A stretch of DNA of 16,798 bases from Vulcanimicrobiota bacterium (GTDB lineage Bacteria > Vulcanimicrobiota > Vulcanimicrobiia > Vulcanimicrobiales > Vulcanimicrobiaceae), in contig JAFAMK010000382.1 of assembly GCA_019233415.1 (NCBI GenBank), forward strand, positions 1-16,798, given 5' to 3'. Positions 8,374 through 15,825 of this stretch are shown one piece after another. The translations under genes were made by a program, and so were the position numbers. A model generated the notes under the pieces. The model was not told the origin of the DNA and ran no database searches. It saw only the letters and a program-made list of their open reading frames with translations. Within the stretch, counting starts at the first letter, position 1. Every line of letters begins with the position of its first letter.

Positions 8374-9153
8374 TTAGCTGAAGGCGGCGAGGGCTTCGGC
8401 TAGGTCGATCGAGCCTTCGTAGAGTGCGCGGCCGATGATGGCGGCGTCGACATTGGCGGGTGTGCTGGCGCGGAGGGCGCGGAGGTCGTCGAGCGTACGG
8501 GCGCCTCCACTGGCGGTGATGCGAGCGGGGCCGAGGGCCGCGACGTGTGCCAACGCCGCAACGTCATAGCCGGCGCCGGTGCCGTCGCGGGCGATCTCGG
8601 TGTAGACGATGCGGTTGATGCCCCAGGCGGTGACGGCGCGGACGAGTTCGTCGCGGGAAACTTCGGTTTCGGCGAGCCAGCCGCGCGTTGCGACGACGTG
8701 GCCGCGCGCGTCGATGCCGGCGACGATACGATCGGACCAGCGTTCGACGATCGTGCGCGCGGTGTCGGGCTCTTCGACGAGCATTGTGCCGATCACGACC
8801 GCGTGCGCGCCGGCGTCGAAGCGGTCGGCGACGTCGGCTGCGGAGCGAATGCCGCCGCCGGTTTGCACGGGAACGTCGACCGCGGCGCAGATGGCGCGCA
8901 GCGCGATGCCGTTTTCGCCGGTGCCGAACGCGCCGTCCAGGTCGACGACGTGAAGTGCGCGTGCGCCCTCCGCGACGAACGCGCGTGCGCGGGCGATCGG
9001 GTCGGCGTCGTAGCGCGTCTCGCGCGTCGGGTCGCCGCGCTCGAGCCGCACGGCATAGCCGCCCCGCAAGTCGATCGCAGGGTAGAGCGTGAGCGTGCGC
9101 CCTTCGACAAGCTCAGGATGACGGGGGGGTGGCTCAGGATGACGGGGATTCAC
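8374..9153 (-). CDS. hisA: 1-(5-phosphoribosyl)-5-[(5-phosphoribosylamino)methylideneamino]imidazole-4-carboxamide isomerase (ProFAR isomerase)
   Basis: Carries out the fourth step of histidine synthesis, an Amadori isomerisation. 259 residues. The TIM-barrel halves show the paired catalytic aspartates D28 (LYPAIDLRGGYAVRL) and D148 (IVAGIDARG), with VQTGGGIR at 96-103, TRGW at 156-159 and SGGART at 215-220 as phosphate-binding or HisA-specific segments. The conserved protein begins near residue 20. Residues 3-18 are encoded by the dispersed repeat at 9101-9147 and read RHPEPPPRHPELVEG. The GTG start is chosen because it overlaps the hisH stop as GTGA (9150-9153), and no ATG, GTG or TTG lies between the repeat and LYPAIDL in frame. 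Without the repeat the length would be the usual ~240. It is coupled to hisH; hisF is not next to it. Confidence 0.96.
   Translation of the reverse strand: MNPRHPEPPPRHPELVEGRTLTLYPAIDLRGGYAVRLERGDPTRETRYDADPIARARAFVAEGARALHVVDLDGAFGTGENGIALRAICAAVDVPVQTGGGIRSAADVADRFDAGAHAVVIGTMLVEEPDTARTIVERWSDRIVAGIDARGHVVATRGWLAETEVSRDELVRAVTAWGINRIVYTEIARDGTGAGYDVAALAHVAALGPARITASGGARTLDDLRALRASTPANVDAAIIGRALYEGSIDLAEALAAFS
9101..9147. repeat. Dispersed HPELVEG-type repeat, partial duplication, inside the hisA 5' end
   Basis: A 16-base unit, GCTCAGGATGACGGGG on the plus strand, occurs twice (9111-9126 and 9132-9147) separated by 5 bases. The first copy extends to CTTCGACAAG, giving the 25-base unit 9102-9126. 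I recognise CTTCGACAAGCTCAGGATGA as a short sequence found scattered between genes in many unrelated bacterial genomes; its reading-frame signature is HPELVEG on one strand and FDKLRMT on the other. Here it is translated as residues 3-18 of HisA. Recognition is from memory, not a search. Confidence 0.7.
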
Positions 9154-9767
9154 GATGCGGCCGCGATGCGGAGGAAATTGTCTAACAGGCGTGCTCCGCT
9201 AACACGACTCTTCTCCGGGTGGAACTGGGTTGCCATGACGTTGTCGCGGGCGACGATGGCGGCGAAGCGTTCGCCGTAGTCGCAAGATGCGACCGTTGCG
9301 TCGCTTGCAGTGACGCGGTACGAGTGGAGGAAGTAGGCCCATGCTCCGCTCGTGATGCCGTCGACGAACGGGTGCGTGCGCTCGATCACGAGATCGTTCC
9401 AGCCCATGTGCGGAACCCGGGGCGCGTGCGTGAAGCGGCGTACCTCACCGGGTAGGATACGCAGGCCTTGCGCGCCCCCGTGCTCGTCGCTGGAGTCGAA
9501 CAACACTTGCATTCCGACGCAGATTCCCAGGAACGGTCGTCCCGCGGCGATCGTCGTTCGCACCGCTCCGTCGAGACCGCGTTCGCGCAGGGCGTCGACG
9601 GTCGCGCCGAACGCGCCGTCGCCGGGGAGGATCGCCGCGCCGGCGCGCTCGACGTCGTGCGGGTCTTCGGTCAGCGTGAAGCGCGCGCCGCGGCGTTCGA
9701 GCGCGGCCAGCAGCGAGCCGACGTTACCGCCGCCATAGTCGATCACCGCGATCTCCGGAGCCGTCAT
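9150..9767 (-). CDS. hisH: Imidazole glycerol phosphate synthase, glutamine amidotransferase subunit
   Basis: Hydrolyses glutamine and channels ammonia to HisF to make imidazole glycerol phosphate and AICAR. 205 residues, standard class I amidotransferase length. The catalytic triad is visible: nucleophile C83 in PFLGICVGMQ, and H183 and E185 in QFHPEKS. The oxyanion strand reads LPGDGAFG (47-54), and the HisH-specific VPHMGWN lies at 118-124. The start ATG at 9767 is supported by GAAAGG (complement of 9776-9781) at 8 nt spacing. The stop overlaps the hisA start. Only 3 bp separate the start from the divergent dehydrogenase start at 9771, so its ribosome binding site, and presumably its promoter, lie inside that gene's coding sequence. 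The partner hisF is not in the window. Confidence 0.98.
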   Translation of the reverse strand: MTAPEIAVIDYGGGNVGSLLAALERRGARFTLTEDPHDVERAGAAILPGDGAFGATVDALRERGLDGAVRTTIAAGRPFLGICVGMQVLFDSSDEHGGAQGLRILPGEVRRFTHAPRVPHMGWNDLVIERTHPFVDGITSGAWAYFLHSYRVTASDATVASCDYGERFAAIVARDNVMATQFHPEKSRVSGARLLDNFLRIAAAS

Positions 9768-9781
9768 CGCATGCGCCTTTC
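9757..9781. promoter_or_regulatory. Interlocked divergent ribosome binding sites of hisH and the first sugar dehydrogenase gene
   Basis: Start codons face away from each other at 9767 (minus) and 9771 (plus). The plus-strand site GGAG (9757-9760) is 10 nt from its ATG and lies inside hisH codons. The minus-strand site GAAAGG (complement of 9776-9781) is 8 nt from its ATG and lies inside the dehydrogenase signal-peptide codons. Both sites support the chosen starts. They also show that the 5' leaders of the two mRNAs must be antisense to each other's coding regions. Confidence 0.75.
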
Positions 9782-11123
9782 GCTCGCAGCAGTGGCGTTG
9801 CTTGCTGCCGCCGGGCTCGCCGCGTGCGGCGGCGGCGGAACCTCCGGCGCGTCGCCGATCGTCCAGCAGCCGCCGCCCGGTTCGATCGGCGCAACGGCCA
9901 CGCCCGAAGCGACCCCGACGCCACCCGGCGCGACACCGACCCCGACGCCGCCGCCCGGCGTCACGCCGACGCCGTTCGCGGGACCGACCGCTGCGCCGGC
10001 GAACGCGGCGCTGCACGTTCCGTCGGGCTTCATCGTCAGCGTCGTCGCGCACGTCGGCGGTGCGCGCGCGCTCGCGGCGCTCCCGAACGGCGACCTGCTC
10101 GTCGGGACGCAGAGCGCGAACGTCGTGATCGTGCCGAACGCGGAGAGCCCGGGCGCGGCGGGAACGCCGGCGACGTTCGCAACGATCGCCGACACACCGG
10201 CGCAGGGGATCGCGTACGGTTCGAGCGTCGTCTTCGTCGCGACGCAGTACGGCGTCTACCGCATTCCGTACACGACGGGCGCACAGAGCGGAACCGCGCA
10301 GAAGATCGCCAGCGTGCGAACCGGTTCGGTCGCGCCGAACTCGGACGGCGACGTGCACCACACCAGCTCCGTCGCGGTCAGCGGCTCGACGCTCTACGTC
10401 GGCGTCGGCTCGTCGTGCAACGCGTGCACCGAGACCGACCCGACGCGCGCGACCGTGCAGAAGATGGGGCTCGACGGCAGCGGGATGACGACGCAGGCGC
10501 GGCGCTGGCGCAACGCGATCGCGCTGACGACCGATCCCGCGACCGGCAACGTCTGGGCCGGCGGCGCCGGTCAGGACAACTTGCCGCAATATCATCCGTA
10601 CGAGTTCATGGACGCAGTCTCGACGCGCAGTGCCGGCGCCGACTACGGCTGGCCCGCGTGCGAGGAGAACCAGCACGCGTACACGCAGGGTGCGGACTGC
10701 TCGAACGTCGTCGCGCCGGCGCTGGAGTTTCCGGCGTATTCGACGATCATCGGCGCGACGTTCTACCCGGCCGCGCAGACCGGGCCGTACGCGTTCCCGT
10801 CCACGTACCGCGGCGGGCTGTTCGTCTCGATGCACGGCTCGTGGCACAGCATCGGGAACGTCCCGATCGACGCGCCGCACGTCGCGTTCGTTCCGTTTGC
10901 GGGCGGCGCACCCGCGCATGCCGTGAACTGGAGCGATCCGACGGCGCAGTGGAGCGATTTCTTCACCGGCTTCCAGGACGGATCGGGGAACCGCATCGGG
11001 CGCACGACCGGCGTCGCGGTCGGCGCACAGGGTAGCCTGTTCGTCGGCGACGACCAGGCCGGCGTCATCTACCGCATCCGCCCGGCGGGCACGGCGACCT
11101 CGGCGATTCGGCGCCGCCGCTAG
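9771..11123 (+). CDS. PQQ-dependent sugar/sorbosone dehydrogenase-like lipoprotein, copy 1
   Basis: 450 residues. The leader MRLSLAAVALLAAAGLAAC has a lipobox (L-A-A-C19) followed by GGGG, so it is a lipoprotein. Residues about 30-80 are a Pro/Thr/Ala linker (TPTPTPPPGVTPTP) that lifts the domain off the membrane. From 83 on the sequence is the beta-propeller of the soluble glucose/sorbosone dehydrogenase family: PSGFIVSVVA and ALPNGDLLVGT open it, then H196-H197, VGSSCNAC (212-219), RWRNAIALTTDP (245-256), VWAGGAGQD, HPYEF, DYGWPACEEN, GLFVSMHGSWH and GVAVGAQGSLFVGDD. CxxC and a C297/C310 pair suggest disulfides. The family oxidises sugars using PQQ; substrate and cofactor are inferred, and no pqq genes are in the window. 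It starts at an ATG with GGAG 10 nt before it and is the first of three tandem paralogues. Confidence 0.9.
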   Translation: MRLSLAAVALLAAAGLAACGGGGTSGASPIVQQPPPGSIGATATPEATPTPPGATPTPTPPPGVTPTPFAGPTAAPANAALHVPSGFIVSVVAHVGGARALAALPNGDLLVGTQSANVVIVPNAESPGAAGTPATFATIADTPAQGIAYGSSVVFVATQYGVYRIPYTTGAQSGTAQKIASVRTGSVAPNSDGDVHHTSSVAVSGSTLYVGVGSSCNACTETDPTRATVQKMGLDGSGMTTQARRWRNAIALTTDPATGNVWAGGAGQDNLPQYHPYEFMDAVSTRSAGADYGWPACEENQHAYTQGADCSNVVAPALEFPAYSTIIGATFYPAAQTGPYAFPSTYRGGLFVSMHGSWHSIGNVPIDAPHVAFVPFAGGAPAHAVNWSDPTAQWSDFFTGFQDGSGNRIGRTTGVAVGAQGSLFVGDDQAGVIYRIRPAGTATSAIRRRR

Positions 11124-11149
11124 CGCGAACAGCGGAGCGCCGAGCGCTT

Positions 11150-11194
11150 CCGGCGAACCGTCGCGGCGCGGCTTCATGCCGCGCCCGTCGCCGG
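11150..11194 (+). other. Two-part RNA hairpin directly ahead of the copy 2 ribosome binding site
   Basis: In the gap between copies 1 and 2, an inner perfect 8-bp stem GGCGCGGC/GCCGCGCC (11165-11172 and 11178-11185, loop TTCAT) is nested in an outer 7-bp stem CCGGCGA/TCGCCGG (11150-11156 and 11188-11194). The last two G bases of the outer stem are also the first two of the ribosome binding site GGAGG (11193-11197). No T-run follows, so it does not look like an intrinsic terminator. It could slow or gate translation of copy 2, or set mRNA ends. Confidence 0.5.
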
Positions 11195-11205
11195 AGGCTT
11201 CTGCC

Positions 11206-12489
11206 ATGCAGCGCGACGCACACCGAATTCGTTTCCTCACGCTTCTCGCCGCCCTTGCGCTCACCGCGTGCGGCGGCGGAGGCGGCACGGCCGGCGCGAA
11301 CGCGCCGATGACGCAGCCGACGCCCACACCGACGGCGACGCCGACGCCGTACGCCGGCCCCACCGCGATGCCGGCGAACGCCGCGCTGCGCGTCCCCGCC
11401 GGCTTCATCGTCAGCCAGATTGCCAGCGTCCCCGGCGCGCGCGAAGTCGCCGCGCTGCCGAACGGCGATCTGATCGTCGGGACGGCGTCGGCGAACGTCG
11501 TCATCGTCCCGAACGCCGAAAGCCCCGGCGCGGTCGGAACGCCGACGACGTTCGCGACGGTCCCCGACATCGAGGCGGCCGGCGTCGCGTACGGCGCGGG
11601 CGCCGTCTTCGTCGGCTCGAACCACCACGTCTACCGCATCCCGTACACGAACGGCGCGCAGAGCGGAACGCCGCAGGCGGTCGCCGGCGTGCGCACGCTC
11701 GACGACGGCGGCCACAACACGACCTCGGTCGCGGTCAGCGGCACGACGCTCTACGTCGGCGTCGGCTCGACGTGCAACGCCTGCGTCGAAACCGACGACC
11801 CGACGCGCGCGACGATCCAGCGGATGGGCGTCGACGGCAGCGGGATGACGACGTGGGCGAAGCGCTGGCGCAATCCGATGGCCCTCGCGACCAATCCGGC
11901 AAACGGAACCGTCTGGGCCGGCGGCGCGGGCCAGGACCTGCTTGCGCAGGGCCACCCGTACGAGTACCTGGACGCGGTCTCGACGCGCCCCGCCGGCGCC
12001 GACTACGGCTGGCCGGACTGCGAAGAAAACCGCGTCGCGTACACGCCGGGCGCGGACTGCTCGAACGTCGTCGTCCCGACGATCGAGTTTCCGGCGTACT
12101 CGACGATCATGAGCGCGACATTCTATCCCGCCTCGCAGACCGGCGCGTACACGTTCCCCGCCACGTACCGCGGCGGGCTGTTCGTTTCGCTGCACGGCTC
12201 GTGGCATACGCTCAACGGCAGCATCCCGATCGATCCGCCGCACGTCGCGTTCGTCGCGATGAACGGCGACGTGCCGGTGACGCCGGTGAACTGGAACGAC
12301 CCGACCGCGCAGTGGACCGACTTCTTCAACGGCTTCCAGGACGCGTCCGGGAACCGCATCGGGCGCACGACGGGGATCGCGGTCGGCGCACAGGGCAGCC
12401 TGTTCGTCGCCGACGACACGGGCGGCGCGATCTACCGAATTCGACCGGCCGGCACGGCGGGCTCCGCCATTCGGCGCGCAGGACGGTAG
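11206..12489 (+). CDS. PQQ-dependent sugar/sorbosone dehydrogenase-like lipoprotein, copy 2
   Basis: 427 residues and a close relative of copy 1; whole motifs match with few changes, for example PAYSTI in both and the C-terminal IRPAGTA.SAIRR. The leader MQRDAHRIRFLTLLAALALTAC has a lipobox ending at C22, then GGGGG and a short Pro/Thr linker (TPTPTATPTP). The propeller carries the same marks: PAGFIVSQIA, ALPNGDLIVGT, HNTTSVAVSGT, VGSTCNACVE, RWRNPMALATNP, VWAGGAGQD, HPYEYLDAVSTRPAGADYGWPDCEEN, GLFVSLHGSWH and FVADDTGGAIYRIRP. The ATG at 11206 is preferred over the in-frame ATG at 11176, because GGAGG lies 9 nt upstream and a lipoprotein leader follows directly. It probably arose by tandem duplication with copy 1. 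Reaction as for copy 1, with substrate unknown. Confidence 0.9.
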   Translation: MQRDAHRIRFLTLLAALALTACGGGGGTAGANAPMTQPTPTPTATPTPYAGPTAMPANAALRVPAGFIVSQIASVPGAREVAALPNGDLIVGTASANVVIVPNAESPGAVGTPTTFATVPDIEAAGVAYGAGAVFVGSNHHVYRIPYTNGAQSGTPQAVAGVRTLDDGGHNTTSVAVSGTTLYVGVGSTCNACVETDDPTRATIQRMGVDGSGMTTWAKRWRNPMALATNPANGTVWAGGAGQDLLAQGHPYEYLDAVSTRPAGADYGWPDCEENRVAYTPGADCSNVVVPTIEFPAYSTIMSATFYPASQTGAYTFPATYRGGLFVSLHGSWHTLNGSIPIDPPHVAFVAMNGDVPVTPVNWNDPTAQWTDFFNGFQDASGNRIGRTTGIAVGAQGSLFVADDTGGAIYRIRPAGTAGSAIRRAGR

Positions 12490-12530
12490 CGGCGGGTGAC
12501 GAGCTGCTGTACGGGAACGTTGCTTCCGAC

Positions 12531-13682
12531 ATGCGCACGCCATCTCTGATCACTCTGGCGCTCGGCTGCGCGCTCGTCGCCTCCGCGGCGGGCCCGGCCG
12601 CGCGCCCTGCGTCGGCGGCCGGGGAGGTCACTGTGCCCAGCGGCTTCGTCGCGGAGAAGATCGCGACGGTCGCACGCGCGCGGGAACTCGCGGTCGCGCC
12701 GAACGGCGACCTGTTCGTCGGCACTTCGACGAACGCGATCTACGTCGTCCCCGACGCGGAAGGAAGCGCCGGCGCGCCGGCCCGGTTCGCGACGTTCGAC
12801 GACCGGCCCGTCGCGTCGGTGCTGATCGCGGGCGACACGCTCTACGCCGGCGGCCAGTTCGGCGTGTACCGCCTGCCGTACCGCACCGGCGACCGCACCG
12901 CGCGCGGCACGCCGGAGAAGATCGCGAGCGTGCGCACGAGTGGCGTCGCGCGCGATCACGTCACGACGACGCTCGCGCTGAGCAAGGGCGTGCTCTACGC
13001 GAGCGTCGGCTCGTCATGCAACGCGTGCTCGCCGGAACTCGACGCGACGCGCGCGACGATCCAGGCGATGACGCCCGACGGCAAGGACATGCATGCGCGC
13101 GCGGTCGACATTCGCAACGCGATCGCGCTCGCCGTGCAGCCCGAGACCGGCGACGTGTGGGCCGGCGTCGCGGGACGCGACGAGCTCGAGCACGGGCACC
13201 CGTACGAGATCTTCGACGACGTCAGCGCGCACGCGGGAACGCCGGACTACGGCTGGCTGACGTGCTACGACGACCGCCGGCCGATCGCGGGCGGCTCGTG
13301 CGCGAACGTCGTCGTTCCGCGCGCGGTCTTTCCCGGCTACGACACGCCGATCGGCGCGGTCTTCTATCCACTCGACGCGCACGGGAAGTACGCGTTCCCG
13401 GCGAGCTACCGCGGCGGCGCATTCGTCGCGCTGCACGGCTCGTGGCACACGCCGCCGGTTCCCCCGCGCGTCGCGTTCGTCGCGTTCCGCGGCGCGATGC
13501 CCGCGAAGACCGTCGACTGGACGAATCCCGACGTGCAGTGGACCGAGTTCCTCGGCGGGTGCCAGAACGCCGACGGGTCGCGCACCTGCCGCCCGACCGG
13601 CGTCGCGGTCGGGAACGACGGCTCGCTGTTCGTCAGCGACGACTCAGCGGGCGCGATCTACCGAATTCGTCCGCGCCGCTGA
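12531..13682 (+). CDS. PQQ-dependent sugar/sorbosone dehydrogenase-like protein, copy 3, predicted soluble exported
   Basis: 383 residues and the most diverged of the three. The leader MRTPSLITLALGCALVASAA runs to ARPASAAGE and fits signal peptidase I cleavage near residue 30. It has neither the Thr-Pro linker nor a good lipobox, so the enzyme should be free in the periplasm. Shared propeller motifs are VPSGFVAEKIA, AVAPNGDLFVGT, RDHVTTTLAL, VGSSCNACSPE, DIRNAIALAVQPETGDVWAG, HPYEIFDD, DYGWLTCYDD, GAFVALHGSWH and GVAVGNDGSLFVSDDSAGAIYRIRP. An extra cysteine pair (GGC...RTC) occurs late in the domain, absent from copies 1 and 2. The frame is open far upstream through copy 2, so the ATG at 12531 is chosen from the signal peptide; its ribosome binding site is weak. 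The 3' end overlaps the convergent chemoreceptor gene by 50 bp. Confidence 0.87.
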   Translation: MRTPSLITLALGCALVASAAGPAARPASAAGEVTVPSGFVAEKIATVARARELAVAPNGDLFVGTSTNAIYVVPDAEGSAGAPARFATFDDRPVASVLIAGDTLYAGGQFGVYRLPYRTGDRTARGTPEKIASVRTSGVARDHVTTTLALSKGVLYASVGSSCNACSPELDATRATIQAMTPDGKDMHARAVDIRNAIALAVQPETGDVWAGVAGRDELEHGHPYEIFDDVSAHAGTPDYGWLTCYDDRRPIAGGSCANVVVPRAVFPGYDTPIGAVFYPLDAHGKYAFPASYRGGAFVALHGSWHTPPVPPRVAFVAFRGAMPAKTVDWTNPDVQWTEFLGGCQNADGSRTCRPTGVAVGNDGSLFVSDDSAGAIYRIRPRR

Positions 13683-15741
13683 GCGTCGCCAGCGCGCCGT
13701 TTTTCCCGCCGGCGAACGCCGCGTTCGCCTGCGTGAGGTGCTCGGCGCGCTCGCGCAGTTCGTGCGCGCTCGCGTCCATCTGCTCGATCTGCGCGGCCAG
13801 TTCCGCGCTCGCGGCCGAGATGCGCTCCGCGCCGGCCGACTGCCGCTGCGCGGCGCCCGCGAGCTGCTCGACGGTCACGGTGATCTCGCGCGCCGCCGCG
13901 CCGATCTCTTCGGCCGCGCCGGCGTTCGAGTTGATTCCGTCGGAAATGACCGTCACGCCGCGGGTGACCTGCGTGCTGGACAGCCGCATCGCGCCGACGC
14001 GCTCGGCGAGCGCGTTCGCGACCGCGTCGGTCTGCGCGACCGCTGCTTCGATCGTCCCGATCGCGGCGGTGAGCCGGTCGGCGAGCGCGAGGCCGCGCTC
14101 CGTCGCCGAGGTCGCCTCGCCCATCGCGCCGGCCGCGTGCTGCGCGTCGCGCTGAATCGCCGAGAGAATCTCGCGAATCTCCTTGGTCGAGCCGGTCGAG
14201 CGTTCCGCGAGCTTGCGCACTTCGTCGGCGACGACGGCGAAGCCGCGGCCGTGCTCGCCGGCGCGCGCCGCCTCGATCGCAGCGTTCAGCGCGAGCAAGT
14301 TCGTCTGCTCGGCGATCTCGTCGATCGTGCTGACGATCGTCCCGACCAGTTCCGAGCGCCCGGCGAGCGACGTCACGACCTCTTCGACTCGGCGCGCCTG
14401 GCTGCGAATCTCGCGGATCGCGGTCGCCGCCTCGCCGGCCGCGCGCGCGCCCGAGGTCGCCTCACCGCTTGCGCCGACGCTCGTCGCGCGCAGCTCCTCG
14501 GCGATCGACGCGGTCGCGACGATCGCTTCGTCGAGCCGCTGCACGCCGGCCGCGGCCTCGCCGATCGACGAGGCCTGCTCGGCGGTGACCTGCGCGATCC
14601 CGTCCGCCGCGTCGCTGAGCTGGCGCAGCGCGACGCCGGCCGACGAAACGCCCTCGGCGGTCACCCGGCTTTCCGCGGCCGACGAATCGCTCGTGCGCGA
14701 GACGTCGTTGATCGCGCTCTTGCTCTCGCCGATCCCGATCGAGAGCTGTCCGCTCATCTCGCCGAGCCGCTGCGCGACCGCGACCGACTCGCCGATCAGG
14801 GCGCCGAGCCGCGCGGTCGCACTCCCGAACTCCGACTCGATCTGCGTGAGGCCGTGCGCGAGGTCGTTGTAGCTGGAGGCGAGCAGCGCCAGCTCGTCGC
14901 GGCCGTTCGCCTTCAGCGCGGGACGGCGCGCGACCGAGAAGCCGGCGTCCAGCCGGCCGGCCGCGAGCGCGCGGAACGCCTGCGTGAGCGCGTCGAAGTC
15001 CTCGGCGACGACGTCGTGCAGCGCCGCGGCGCTCGCGCGCACGCGCCCCGAGATCGACCTCCCGAGCCAGAGCGCGAGCAGCGTTCCGAGGAGCAGCCCC
15101 GCCGCGCCCAGCGCGACCCCGACGACGAATGCCAGCCGCTGCAGCCGGATCGTCGCGTTCGTCGCCTCGTCGATTTGCTTGACGATGATCTTGAAGAACC
15201 CGTTCGACTGGTCGAGATAGCCTTCGAACTGGAACTCGTGCTCGCTGTCGACCGTCCACTTCGAGAGGTCGCGCGCCGCTTTGACGTCGCCGCGCAGCAT
15301 CGCCTGCGCCGAGCCGGCGAGCTGCTGGGCCATCCCCGTTTGCGTTCCGTCGCCGTTCCAGAACGCCGCGAACTTGTCGAGCGAGTCGTGCTCGGGGGTG
15401 TCCGGCGGGACGACGTCGCGCGCGTGCTGGATCGCCTTCGCGACCTGCGCGATGTGCAGGGGCTGTTCGCTGGCGTAGTGCTTCCAGACGGTCGGGTCGG
15501 GCGCGAGGACCGACCACGCGAAGTCGTTGTTGACCTCGCGCACGGCCATCATCATGCTCGCGACCGCGTCGCGCTGCGGGACGAGCTGCTCCGTGACCAG
15601 CCGGTTCGTGCGCCCGAGGGCGCTCACGACCGCGAGCGTCGCCGCCAGCGCGATCACGAAGATCAGCGTGATGATCGCGACGACAGCCGAAAGCTGACCC
15701 CGAATCGACGTTGCAAACCAGCGCCCGGACAAAGCCTGCAC
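13633..15741 (-). CDS. Methyl-accepting chemotaxis protein with periplasmic helical sensor and HAMP domain
   Basis: 702-residue membrane receptor that would control CheA through the signalling tip. It has a first membrane helix at about 17-42, a periplasmic helical domain at 43-202 of the four-helix-bundle type (VPQRDAVASMMMAVREVNNDFAW opens it), and a second membrane helix at about 203-226. A HAMP segment spans about 229-300, followed by a long coiled-coil signalling domain. The invariant hairpin tip DEIAEQTNLLALNAAIEAAR and GRGFAVVADEVRKLAERS lies at 474-515. The last ~15 residues have no CheR-tether pentapeptide that I recognise. The GTG start is supported by AGGGGG 6 nt upstream. No ligand can be named; the neighbouring sugar dehydrogenases suggest a sugar or redox signal, which is inference. 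Its 3' end is antisense to copy 3. No other che genes are in the window. Confidence 0.96.
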   Translation of the reverse strand: MQALSGRWFATSIRGQLSAVVAIITLIFVIALAATLAVVSALGRTNRLVTEQLVPQRDAVASMMMAVREVNNDFAWSVLAPDPTVWKHYASEQPLHIAQVAKAIQHARDVVPPDTPEHDSLDKFAAFWNGDGTQTGMAQQLAGSAQAMLRGDVKAARDLSKWTVDSEHEFQFEGYLDQSNGFFKIIVKQIDEATNATIRLQRLAFVVGVALGAAGLLLGTLLALWLGRSISGRVRASAAALHDVVAEDFDALTQAFRALAAGRLDAGFSVARRPALKANGRDELALLASSYNDLAHGLTQIESEFGSATARLGALIGESVAVAQRLGEMSGQLSIGIGESKSAINDVSRTSDSSAAESRVTAEGVSSAGVALRQLSDAADGIAQVTAEQASSIGEAAAGVQRLDEAIVATASIAEELRATSVGASGEATSGARAAGEAATAIREIRSQARRVEEVVTSLAGRSELVGTIVSTIDEIAEQTNLLALNAAIEAARAGEHGRGFAVVADEVRKLAERSTGSTKEIREILSAIQRDAQHAAGAMGEATSATERGLALADRLTAAIGTIEAAVAQTDAVANALAERVGAMRLSSTQVTRGVTVISDGINSNAGAAEEIGAAAREITVTVEQLAGAAQRQSAGAERISAASAELAAQIEQMDASAHELRERAEHLTQANAAFAGGKNGALATLSGADEFGRSRPLSRR

Positions 15742-15751
15742 GAAGAACCCC

Positions 15752-15772
15752 CTTGTCTTCTTGTCTTACAAG
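15752..15772. repeat. Tandem 8-base repeat with a small inverted repeat in the chemoreceptor leader
   Basis: On the plus strand CTTGTCTT is repeated back to back (15752-15759 and 15760-15767) and followed by ACAAG. Read on the minus strand this gives CTTGT-AAG-ACAAG, then a second AAGACAAG, leading straight into the ribosome binding site of the receptor gene. It may be a small protein-binding site or chance; AT content here is higher than in surrounding DNA. Confidence 0.35.
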
Positions 15773-15825
15773 TAGACGCATCGGCAAGCGCAGCGGCGGA
15801 ACTGAGCGCCGCGCCGGGAGCGAAG

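Noticed and set aside
11150..11194. Hairpin as an intrinsic terminator after copy 1
   Set aside because: No T-run follows the stem, and a ribosome binding site lies immediately after it.
9768..11570. Long minus-strand open frame upstream of hisH
   Set aside because: It is in frame with hisH but antisense to copy 1 and part of copy 2. HisH homology and a ribosome binding site both place the start at 9767.
11268..12530. Upstream extension of the copy 3 reading frame
   Set aside because: It is a shifted reading of copy 2, and a signal peptide starts at 12531.
12531..12569. Copy 3 as a lipoprotein through Cys13
   Set aside because: ALGC lacks the Leu/Val/Ile expected at -3, the hydrophobic stretch before it is too short, and a good signal peptidase I site lies near residue 30.
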